From the NCBI GenBank assembly GCA_046160485.1, contig JBJXGV010000020.1, forward strand, positions 33,138 to 97,137: a stretch of 64,000 bases of DNA, in the 5' to 3' direction. Below are positions 41,467 to 48,969 of the stretch, piece by piece. The stretch is from JBJXGV01 sp046160485. Its GTDB lineage: Bacteria; Orphanbacterota; Orphanbacteria; JBJXGV01. Within the stretch, counting starts at the first letter, position 1. Every line of letters begins with the position of its first letter. Made by a program: the position numbers and the translations under genes. The notes under the pieces were generated by a model. The model was not told the origin of the DNA and did not search any database. It saw nothing but the letters and a program-made list of their open reading frames with translations.

Positions 41467-44400
41467 ATGCGCCTCGCTCTAGTGATCCTCATTCTCGCAG
41501 CCGCGCTCTTCGCGAGCGCACCAGCGGTTCGTGCGGCCGACGAGGCGCCGCTCGCCGCGTTTGTCGTCCCCCCACAGCACATCGATATCGAGGCGTGGGA
41601 GCGCGACGCACGCAGTGCCGGCATTCGCTTCCTCGTGATCCATCGACCCGACGCGTTCATCGTCGCGGCCGACCCCGAGGCGATCGCGCATCTCCGCGCG
41701 AGTGGGGCGACGGTTCACTCGGGCGAACTCGCGAACTCTCTCATCAGTTCCCTCTCGGAAACGGGGCGCCTCGGCGCCCGTGCGTGGAACTCTCGTCTCT
41801 CGGACGAAACGTTGACGCACGCGATTCCGGGTGCCCTCCCCGGGCAAAACGCCGCTGACGGTCTGATGCCTCCCATCGATGGCCGTGCCGCCAAGATCGA
41901 CCGGGCACCCATCGGCGCGAACGCGCCGTACGGCGCTGGGTTCTACGACACGAGTGAGTTCATGATGGGGAGCGTCGCAGTGGGCGTCATTCTTCCCGAG
42001 AGCGACGGCAGTATTCAGCTCAACCGCGAGAACTGGACGACATCGGAGATCGACGAGGTCATCGCCGGCATTCAAGGGGCACTCACGTACTGGGCGACGC
42101 GCGACGCTCGCGCGAACCTCACCTTCGAAATGGTCGTCTACGATTCGATCGCGACTGGCTACGAACCGATCCGGAATGGCACGTGGAGCTCCGGGCAACA
42201 GGCCTTGTGGATTACGGAGTGCATGGACTCGCTCGGATTTACGACGGGCACCATTTTCGAGCGGACGCGCGCGTTCGACAACGCGCTCCGCGACAGCCTC
42301 GGCACGAACTGGGGCATCACGATGTTCGTCGTCGATTCTTCCGAGGATATCGATGGGCGTTTCGCCGACGGCACGTACGCGTACGCTTATATCGGCGGGC
42401 CATTTCTCGTGATGACGTACGACAACTGGACGTGGGGGATCGGCAACATGGATGCGGTTGCCGCGCACGAGGTTGCTCACCAGTTCTACGCGCTCGACGA
42501 ATACTTCGGGGCGTGCGATGAGCAGTGCGGCTACCTCGGCGTCGAAAACCAGAACGAGATCAATGGCTGCGCTTTGAATCATCTCTGTCTGATGCGCGCC
42601 GAAATCGGCCCTGCGTTCGACGCGGACTCGATCTGCGTGTACACGCGCGGACACATCGGTTGGGTCGACACGGACGGTGATTCGATCTTCGATATTCTCG
42701 ACACGCATCCCGAGACCGTTCTCGATGCGATACCCGACACGACGGCCACATCGACTCCGACAATTACCGGCAGCGCGAGCGTCGGGCCGATCACGAACGT
42801 GAACCCGCGCGGGCTGGGCAATGACATCACGCTCGCCTTCATCGCGGGAGTCGAGTATCGCGTGGACGCAGGCGCGTGGCAGCTCGCTTCACCGTCGGAC
42901 GGTGTTTGGGACGAGGCGAGCGAGGCTTTCACGTTCACGACGGTGCCGCTCTCGGAAACGCCGCACACGGTGGAGGCGCGCGCATTCACGAGCGTCGGCA
43001 GTCTCGACGCGACGAGTGCGTCCGATACCTTCACCGTTCCCGATATGACCGCGCCGGACGCGGTGACGCAGTTTTTCGCGACGGCACTCGACACGACCGT
43101 CCTCTTGCGGTGGACGAACCCGCCGACCGGCGATTTTCAGGCGACTCGCGTGCGGTATCGAACCGACGCGTTTCCGACGAACGCATCGGATGGAATTCTG
43201 CTCGGAGAATTGCCGAACGCGGCGGGGAGCGTCGATTCTCTTCTCCATTCGGGCGTGATCCCCGATACGGCTTACTACTACGCTGCATTCGCGCTGGACG
43301 AGGTTCCGAACGCCGCGCCGGCCGCGACGGTGCTCGCGCTTCCGCTTGCGCCGCGGCCGCCCGCGACCGTTTATTCACCCGCGCCCGGAGCGCTCTACGT
43401 TTCCACGACTCCCACGCTGATTTGGAGTCCATCCGCGATCGCGCCTCCGGACACGATCGTCGCGTACTGGGTTCAGGTTGCCGCTACCGGTGACTTCACC
43501 TCGCCCATCGTCGATTCAGAGGTCGTCGTCGGAGTTCCCGCGGACACGCTGTGGACCGTGACGACGCCCCTCGCCGAAGGGACGACGTATTTCGTTCGAA
43601 TTCGCGCGAAGGACCAATCGAGCGGCACCTACGGATACTTCTCCGAGTCCACATCCTTCTCCACGGAACTGCCGGTCGATTCCGTGATGTGGCGCGACGG
43701 GGCGATATCTCTCTGGACGAATTTCGTCAGTGGCGACACTCTCGGCGAGTCCGTCGACGCGCAGATCGAGATCGGTGTGACGCCAGCGGACGTCTTGGGT
43801 CTCGGCGGGCACGCATCGCGCGTGATTTTCTCGACGGACGCCGGCGCTTCGTGGGATTCCGTCTCGCTCGCGTGGGATCACGCGGACGCCGACACAGGCT
43901 ACTTCCGCGGCGTGCTTCTACTCGGGACGCATTTCCCGCCGCACGGAACGGTCCAGTTCAACGTCGAAGCGTGGGACCCGACGACAATTTCGATGCCTCG
44001 CACGACCGGCGCTTCGTACCAGTTCACCGCGGGCGCGAATCCGCTCGCCGCGCTCCACATTCCGGCAGCGATCGGCTCCGGGCAGGCCACGATGCGCGAT
44101 CCGTTCATCGGGAACTTCCTCGACACGCTGTATCGTTTCGACGTGTCGGCGCCGAGCACCGAAATCGCCGGCGCCGTTCTTCGGTTGCGCCACGCCTCAG
44201 GAGGCGCATTCACGGAGTTTCCGACGTCGCTCGTGGATGAGATCGAGGGAGTCGCGTACTACCGAGCGAGCATCGACACGCTCTTCGCGACGGACGACTC
44301 GCTCGAGTACTACTTCTGCGCGTGGGGATCCGAATCGTTCGACACGACCTACATCGCGGGGTCCGACACCGCATTCATTGCGACAACGGATGTCGCGGTC

Positions 44401-44754
44401 GCCGAAGCGGCGCCGTTTCGCATGTACGTCGGAACGATCACGTCGGTGGACGCGGGGACGCAAGTATTCGGCGACGCATTCCTCGGGCGCAATTTTCCGA
44501 ATCCGTTCAATCCGCGGACGCAGGTTCCGTTCGAGCTGAGCGCCGGAACGCCGGTACATGCTCGGTTGAGCGTGTACGACGTGTCGGGCCGACTCGTCCG
44601 CGTTCTCGCCGACGGGGTTTTCGCCGCGGGGCCGCACGCGGCGCTCTGGGACGGCGAGGATCACGCGGGTCGCGCCGTACCGAGCGGGACCTACCTCTAC
44701 GTCCTCTCCACGCGCTCCCAGAACGCGACGCGCCGGATGACGCTGATCCGATAG
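41467..44754 (+). CDS. Large secreted metalloprotease with FlgD-like sorting domain
   Basis: 1095 residues with a signal peptide (MRLALVILILAAALFASAPA); a GTG two codons upstream is possible. The protease region (about 160-420) has the zinc motif HEVAHQF (residues 334-340) and a downstream ALDEYFGACDEQCGYLG, the HExxH zincin type. Beta-sandwich, fibronectin-like domains follow (about 560-750). The C-terminus has GRNFPNPFNPRTQVPFELSA and LSVYDVSGRLVRVLADGVF, a FlgD-like/type IX-style sorting module. It is probably a surface or exported protease; family and substrate are not known. The gene ends 172 bases before the BMC operon. Confidence 0.85.
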   Translation: MRLALVILILAAALFASAPAVRAADEAPLAAFVVPPQHIDIEAWERDARSAGIRFLVIHRPDAFIVAADPEAIAHLRASGATVHSGELANSLISSLSETGRLGARAWNSRLSDETLTHAIPGALPGQNAADGLMPPIDGRAAKIDRAPIGANAPYGAGFYDTSEFMMGSVAVGVILPESDGSIQLNRENWTTSEIDEVIAGIQGALTYWATRDARANLTFEMVVYDSIATGYEPIRNGTWSSGQQALWITECMDSLGFTTGTIFERTRAFDNALRDSLGTNWGITMFVVDSSEDIDGRFADGTYAYAYIGGPFLVMTYDNWTWGIGNMDAVAAHEVAHQFYALDEYFGACDEQCGYLGVENQNEINGCALNHLCLMRAEIGPAFDADSICVYTRGHIGWVDTDGDSIFDILDTHPETVLDAIPDTTATSTPTITGSASVGPITNVNPRGLGNDITLAFIAGVEYRVDAGAWQLASPSDGVWDEASEAFTFTTVPLSETPHTVEARAFTSVGSLDATSASDTFTVPDMTAPDAVTQFFATALDTTVLLRWTNPPTGDFQATRVRYRTDAFPTNASDGILLGELPNAAGSVDSLLHSGVIPDTAYYYAAFALDEVPNAAPAATVLALPLAPRPPATVYSPAPGALYVSTTPTLIWSPSAIAPPDTIVAYWVQVAATGDFTSPIVDSEVVVGVPADTLWTVTTPLAEGTTYFVRIRAKDQSSGTYGYFSESTSFSTELPVDSVMWRDGAISLWTNFVSGDTLGESVDAQIEIGVTPADVLGLGGHASRVIFSTDAGASWDSVSLAWDHADADTGYFRGVLLLGTHFPPHGTVQFNVEAWDPTTISMPRTTGASYQFTAGANPLAALHIPAAIGSGQATMRDPFIGNFLDTLYRFDVSAPSTEIAGAVLRLRHASGGAFTEFPTSLVDEIEGVAYYRASIDTLFATDDSLEYYFCAWGSESFDTTYIAGSDTAFIATTDVAVAEAAPFRMYVGTITSVDAGTQVFGDAFLGRNFPNPFNPRTQVPFELSAGTPVHARLSVYDVSGRLVRVLADGVFAAGPHAALWDGEDHAGRAVPSGTYLYVLSTRSQNATRRMTLIR

Positions 44755-44788
44755 TCGCGCGCCCCGCGCAAGCTCCCCGCGCGCTGCG

Positions 44789-44817
44789 TTGACGCCCTCT
44801 CGAATCTTCTGTTAGAT
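44789..44817 (+). promoter_or_regulatory. Putative promoter of the BMC operon
   Basis: TTGACG (44789-44794), a 17-base spacer, TTAGAT (44812-44817). Transcription would begin about 100 bases before the first shell gene. The same -35 hexamer and spacer occur in front of the satellite BMC-T gene. The CCGGTTC repeats seen upstream of deoA were not found here. Confidence 0.55.
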
Positions 44818-44926
44818 TGGCCCGCATCAGCGACTCCGCCGTGCACGCGTGGCGCGAGTTCATCCATCATCGACATGGGAGACGCAGCAGATGCCGTCCG
44901 ATCCATCGGCAGGGAGGTTCGACGAC

Positions 44927-45220
44927 ATGGGTGAGGCCCTCGGACTCATCGAGACTCGGGGATTCGTCGGAATGGTCGAGGCGTCTGACGCCATGGTTAA
45001 AGCGGCGAAGGTACGGCTCGTTCATTACGAGAAAGTCGGCGGCGGCTATGTGACCGCGATCGTTCGCGGCGACGTTGCGGCGGTGAAGGCGGCGACCGAG
45101 GCTGGCAGCGCCGCGGCGAGCCGCGTCGGCGAGTTGGTTTCCGTTCACGTCATTCCGCGCCCGCATCCCAACATCGAAGAGGTCCTCCCGATCGGTAAGT
45201 CCGTCGAGTCTAGGAAGTAG
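44927..45220 (+). CDS. BMC-H hexameric shell protein
   Basis: 97 residues, a single Pfam BMC-type domain: MGEALGLIETRGFVGMVEAS, DAMVKAAKVRLVHYEKVGGG and TAIVRGDVAAVKAATEAGSA, then VHVIPRPHPNIEEVLP. This is the canonical hexamer that tiles microcompartment facets; the pore loop region is EKVGGGY. The ATG at 44927 is chosen over one at 44891 because AGGGAGG lies nine bases upstream and the protein then starts like other BMC-H proteins. It is the first gene of a seven-gene shell/enzyme operon, followed by a BMC-P gene six bases later. Confidence 0.96.
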   Translation: MGEALGLIETRGFVGMVEASDAMVKAAKVRLVHYEKVGGGYVTAIVRGDVAAVKAATEAGSAAASRVGELVSVHVIPRPHPNIEEVLPIGKSVESRK

Positions 45221-45226
45221 CGTTTC

Positions 45227-45523
45227 GTGGTCCTCGGCCGGATCGCCGGAACGGTCGTCGCGACTCGCAAAGAGGACCGCCTTAGCGGTCTGAAACTTCT
45301 CGTCGTCGAGGTTCTGAAGATCGATCGCACCCCGTCGGGCGCGTTCGTCGTCGCCGCGGACGCCGTCGGCGCGGGCGCAGGGGAAGTCGTGCTCCTCGCG
45401 CAGGGAAGCTCGGCGCGACTCACCGACACAACAAAGGACAAGCCTGTCGACGCGGTCGTAATGGCGATCGTCGACGCGATTGACCTCGATAGCGACGCGC
45501 GTCGATCGAAGGGAGCGTCGTAG
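45227..45523 (+). CDS. BMC-P pentameric vertex protein (EutN/CcmL family)
   Basis: 98 residues from a GTG start. EutN/CcmL signature: MVLGRIAGTVVATRKEDRLS, GLKLLVVEVLKIDR, VVAADAVGAGAGEVVLLAQG and KPVDAVVMAIVDAIDL. Pentamers of this fold cap the vertices of the icosahedral shell. It is the first of three pentamer genes in the operon and the only one located before the dehydrogenase. AGGAAG precedes the start. Confidence 0.94.
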   Translation: MVLGRIAGTVVATRKEDRLSGLKLLVVEVLKIDRTPSGAFVVAADAVGAGAGEVVLLAQGSSARLTDTTKDKPVDAVVMAIVDAIDLDSDARRSKGAS

Positions 45524-45527
45524 CCGC

Positions 45528-47027
45528 GTGCGGAACATCGATGATCGTCAGATTGCGGCTATCGTCGAGCGCGTGGTGAGCCGTCTGTCGGACGCTGGTA
45601 GCTCGGCCGCGGGGCCTTCGACCGGCGTGGCGCGCCCGCACGAAGTTCGCCCGGCGGACTCCACGGTTCGCCGCGACGAAGCCGCGGGGCCCGCCGCGCA
45701 GGGTGCGGGGGTTTTCCATACTGTCGATGAGGCCGCCGAAGCCGCGGAGTCGGCGTTCCACGAATTCCAGCGCGTCAAGCTCGAGGATCGCCGCGCGATC
45801 ATCGACGCGATGCGCAAGGCCGCCATCGATGCCGCACCGCTCCTCGCGAAGATGGCGGTCGAAGAGACCGGCCTCGGCCGCGTCGAAGACAAGATCCGAA
45901 AGAACATTCTCGTCGCGACGAAAACGCCCGGGCCGGAGGATCTGCGTCCCGAGGCGATCACGGGCGATCACGGCATGACGCTCGTCGAGTGGGCGCCGTG
46001 GGGGGTGCTCCTTTCGGTGACGCCGTCGACGAATCCGACCGAGACCGTCATCAACAACGGGATCAGCATGGTCTCGGCGGGGAACTCAGTCGTTTTCAAT
46101 CCGCATCCCGGCGCGAAGCGCGTCACGCTTTCGGCGATCTCGCGGCTCAACGAGGCGATTCACGCCGCTGGCGGCCCGAGGGCACTCCTGACGACGGTTG
46201 CCGAGCCGACGATCGAGACCGCGCAAGCGCTCATGCGCCACAAGAAGACCCGGCTACTTGTCGTGACGGGCGGCACGCCCGTCGTGCGCGAGGCGATGGC
46301 GTCCGGAAAGCGCACGATCGGCGCGGGGCCCGGGAATCCGCCGGCAGTCGTCGACGAAACCGCCGACATCGCGAAGGCCGCGAAAGACATCCTCGCCGGC
46401 GCCTCGCTCGACAACAACATCGTTTGCTCCGACGAAAAGGAAATCATCGCGGTCGATGCGATCGCGTCGAAACTGCGCGACGAAATGGCGGCGCTCGGCG
46501 TCTACATTCTCTCCGCGCTCGAAGTCACGAAGCTGCGGAAGATCCTTCTGCTCGAGGAGCGCGGCGCGCGCCGGCATGCCGTCGTGAACAAGGCGTTCAT
46601 CGGCAAGAACGCGCGCGTGATTCTCGCGGAGATCGGCGTGCGCGTCGGCGACGACGTGCGGCTCTGCCTCGCGGAGACCGAAATCGATCATCCGTTCGTT
46701 TGGAGCGAACTTCTTATGCCCGTGATCCCGATGGTCCGCGTAAAGACCGCGGACGAGGCGATCGATCTGGCGAAGGAGGTCGAGCACGGATTTCGCCACA
46801 CGGCGACGATGCATTCGCGCAACATCGCGCGCCTGTCGCGCATGGCGCGCGAGATCAACACGTCGATCTTCGTGAAGAACGGACCCGCGTTCGCCGGGCT
46901 CGGGCTCGGCGGCGAAGGACACACGTCGTTCACCATCGCCGGACCGACGGGCGAGGGCCTCACGACGGCGCGTTCATTTTCCCGCATTCGCCGCTGCACA
47001 CTCGTCGACTACTTCCGGATCGTCTAG
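45528..47027 (+). CDS. CoA-acylating aldehyde dehydrogenase, BMC cargo (PduP/EutE-like)
   Basis: 499 residues from the GTG at 45528, five bases after the pentamer stop. It oxidises an aldehyde to acyl-CoA with NAD+ and coenzyme A. The catalytic Cys300 lies in LDNNIVCSDEKE. Other motifs are EWAPWGVLLSVTPSTNPTET, VVTGGTPVVREAMASGKRTI and GAGPGNPPAVVDETADI. Residues 5-20 (DDRQIAAIVERVVSRL) form an amphipathic helix followed by a 45-residue Gly/Ala/Pro-rich linker, the classic N-terminal encapsulation peptide. It is therefore inferred to be lumenal and to consume the acetaldehyde or lactaldehyde made by the aldolases. Confidence 0.95.
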   Translation: MRNIDDRQIAAIVERVVSRLSDAGSSAAGPSTGVARPHEVRPADSTVRRDEAAGPAAQGAGVFHTVDEAAEAAESAFHEFQRVKLEDRRAIIDAMRKAAIDAAPLLAKMAVEETGLGRVEDKIRKNILVATKTPGPEDLRPEAITGDHGMTLVEWAPWGVLLSVTPSTNPTETVINNGISMVSAGNSVVFNPHPGAKRVTLSAISRLNEAIHAAGGPRALLTTVAEPTIETAQALMRHKKTRLLVVTGGTPVVREAMASGKRTIGAGPGNPPAVVDETADIAKAAKDILAGASLDNNIVCSDEKEIIAVDAIASKLRDEMAALGVYILSALEVTKLRKILLLEERGARRHAVVNKAFIGKNARVILAEIGVRVGDDVRLCLAETEIDHPFVWSELLMPVIPMVRVKTADEAIDLAKEVEHGFRHTATMHSRNIARLSRMAREINTSIFVKNGPAFAGLGLGGEGHTSFTIAGPTGEGLTTARSFSRIRRCTLVDYFRIV

Positions 47028-47031
47028 GCGC

Positions 47032-47598
47032 ATGGCCGGCGCAAGAGGCGGCGACGCGATCGGCCTGGTCGAGCTCTCGTCGATCGCGCGCGGGCTTCTT
47101 GTCTGCGACGCGATGGTGAAGATGGCCTACGTCGATCTCATCGAATCGCGCCCGTTCTCTTCCGGAAAGTACATGATTCTCGTCGGCGGCGACGTTGCGT
47201 CGGTTGATGCGTCGGTCGCGAAGGGACTCGCCGTCTCCGCGGAGACGCTCGTCGATCACCTGTTCATTCCGTACGCGCACGAGAGTCTCTTTCCTGCGAT
47301 TCGCGGAAGCGCGCCGCGCCAGGTGAGCGATGCGCTCGGCGCGATCGAAACATCGTCGGTCGCCGCGACGATTCTCGCCGCCGACGCCGCGGCGAAAGCG
47401 GCGGACGTGCGTCTCATCGAGGCCCGGCTCGGGCAGGGGATCGGCGGGAAGGGATACTTCACAATGACGGGAAGCGTGGCCTCTGTCGAAGCCGCCGTCG
47501 CCGCCGGCGTCACGGCGATCGAACGCGGCGGCCATCTGCTTCAGAGCATCGTGATCCCGTCGCCCCACGCGGAGATGCTCGGGAGGATCTTCGGGTGA
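47032..47598 (+). CDS. BMC-T tandem shell protein
   Basis: 188 residues with two BMC domains. Domain 1 has AIGLVELSSIARGLLVCDAM, VKMAYVDLIESRPFSSGKYM and GGDVASVDASVAKGLA. Domain 2 has ALGAIETSSVAATILAADAA then GKGYFTMTGSVASVEAAVAA. From memory it resembles the single-layer trimer type (as in the Haliangium ochraceum shell). The short PFSSGKY loop faces the pore. It begins four bases after the dehydrogenase stop, and its own stop overlaps the start of the next pentamer gene. Confidence 0.94.
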   Translation: MAGARGGDAIGLVELSSIARGLLVCDAMVKMAYVDLIESRPFSSGKYMILVGGDVASVDASVAKGLAVSAETLVDHLFIPYAHESLFPAIRGSAPRQVSDALGAIETSSVAATILAADAAAKAADVRLIEARLGQGIGGKGYFTMTGSVASVEAAVAAGVTAIERGGHLLQSIVIPSPHAEMLGRIFG

Positions 47599-47858
47599 CG
47601 CTCGGGCGTGTCATCGGAACCGTCGTCGCGTCGCACAAGGTCGCAAGCCTCGTGGGACAGCGGCTCCTGATCGTGCAGCCGGAATCCGAGGCGGGCGCGC
47701 CGCTGGGCGAGCCGGTCATCGCCGTCGATGTCGTGAGTGCGGCGCCGGGGCAGCGCGTCTACTTCGTGCGCTCTCGCGAGGCGGCGAAGGCGCTTCCCGA
47801 TACGTTCAATCCGGCGGATGCTGCCATCCTCGGCATCGTCGATCGCGTGAGTCCCTAA
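47595..47858 (+). CDS. BMC-P pentameric vertex protein (EutN/CcmL family), second copy
   Basis: 87 residues from a GTG that overlaps the BMC-T stop (GTGA). Family motif: MTLGRVIGTVVASHKVASLV, GQRLLIVQPESEAGAPLGEP and VIAVDVVSAAPGQRVYFVRS, ending LGIVDRV. Slightly shorter than the first pentamer. Three distinct pentamers in one shell could occupy different vertices or serve distinct assembly steps. Confidence 0.93.
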   Translation: MTLGRVIGTVVASHKVASLVGQRLLIVQPESEAGAPLGEPVIAVDVVSAAPGQRVYFVRSREAAKALPDTFNPADAAILGIVDRVSP

Positions 47859-48140
47859 GTGTTCATCGCACGCGTCACGGGCGAAGTCGTCGCTACGATC
47901 AAACATGCCGCCCTCGCCGCGCGCAAACAGCTCCTGGTCGTTCCGATCAATCCCGTCACGCGCGAAGCCAGCGGCGCATCGCTCATTGCTCTCGACTTCG
48001 TCGATGCCGGATTCGGCGACACGGTTCTCATCGTCGACGAAGGCAGCGCCGCCGCGCTCGTCACCGGACTTACGAATCCGCCGATCCGCACGATGATCCT
48101 CGGCGTCGTCGACGAGATTCAGATCGACCGGGGCGCGTGA
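47859..48140 (+). CDS. BMC-P pentameric vertex protein (EutN/CcmL family), third copy
   Basis: 93 residues from a GTG directly after the previous stop. Signature MFIARVTGEVVATIKHAALA, ARKQLLVVPINPVTREAS, LIALDFVDAGFGDTVLIVDE and TMILGVVDEIQIDR. It is the most diverged of the three pentamers (FIARVTGEV instead of LGRxxGTV). The stop overlaps the aldolase start. Confidence 0.92.
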   Translation: MFIARVTGEVVATIKHAALAARKQLLVVPINPVTREASGASLIALDFVDAGFGDTVLIVDEGSAAALVTGLTNPPIRTMILGVVDEIQIDRGA

Positions 48141-48931
48141 TGGCCGCGCTTCTCGACCGCGAGCTCGTCACCGATCGCATGCTCGCCGTCTGCCGCAGAA
48201 TGTACGACCGCGGATTGATTATCGCGCGCGAGGGAAACGTCTCGTGCCGAATCGGACCGGATCGCATTCTCATCACGCCGGCGGGGCGCGGGAAGGCGTT
48301 CTTGCGCGCGCACGACTTGGTCGTCGTCGACCGCGCGGGCCGGCAGCGCGGCGGGCGGCTCGCTCCGTCGTCGGAGCTTCCGATGCACTTGGCGGTCTAC
48401 GAGGAGCAACCCAGCGCCGTCGCGGTGGTGCACGGGCATCCTCCGACGGCGACCGGCTTCGCGGTGGCGGGGATCCCGCTCGCCGATTGCGTGCTCCCCG
48501 AAATCGTCGCGGGCATCGGCTCGGTGCCGATCGCAAGTTATGGAACGCCGTCGACGCACGAGCTCGCGGATTCGGTGCGGCCGCATCTGCGCGCGGGACG
48601 TTGCGCGCTCCTGCTCAAGAACCACGGCGCGATTGCCACGGGCGCCGACCTCGAGGAAGCATTCGATCGCCTCGAGACGATCGAGCACTTCGCGAGGATC
48701 GTGCTCACGGCGCGGCTCTTGGGCCGCGTCGAGTCGCTCAGCCCCGAGGACGTCGGGAAGCTGCTCGGCATGTCGCCGACGGCGGGTGAACCGGGGCGGC
48801 CGTGGAAGTGCGGCGCGTGCGGATCGTGCTCGGCGTCCGGCGGCGCCGGCGCGCCCGCCCAGCACGCTGTCGACGAACATCGTCTCGTCTCGCTCGTCAC
48901 CGAAAACGTCCGGCGCCGTCTCGGCGCCTAG
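48137..48931 (+). CDS. Class II aldolase (fuculose/rhamnulose-phosphate type) with C-terminal targeting helix
   Basis: 264 residues; GTG at 48137 overlaps the previous stop, or the next codon ATG may initiate. The FucA/AraD-type zinc site is present: SSE80, H99 and H101 (VVHGHPPT), H163 (KNHGAIAT), with GNVSCRIGPDRILITPAGRG at the front. Such enzymes cleave L-fuculose- or L-rhamnulose-1-phosphate to dihydroxyacetone phosphate plus lactaldehyde. After the core, residues 225-231 are a Cys cluster (CGACGSC), then a Gly/Ala-rich linker. The end is an amphipathic helix (EHRLVSLVTENVRRRL) that looks like a C-terminal encapsulation peptide, as in aldolases of PVM-type microcompartments. Confidence 0.9.
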   Translation: MMAALLDRELVTDRMLAVCRRMYDRGLIIAREGNVSCRIGPDRILITPAGRGKAFLRAHDLVVVDRAGRQRGGRLAPSSELPMHLAVYEEQPSAVAVVHGHPPTATGFAVAGIPLADCVLPEIVAGIGSVPIASYGTPSTHELADSVRPHLRAGRCALLLKNHGAIATGADLEEAFDRLETIEHFARIVLTARLLGRVESLSPEDVGKLLGMSPTAGEPGRPWKCGACGSCSASGGAGAPAQHAVDEHRLVSLVTENVRRRLGA

Positions 48932-48969
48932 GGCACGCACACAGAAGAACGAGGAGGTCGTTACCCCGC

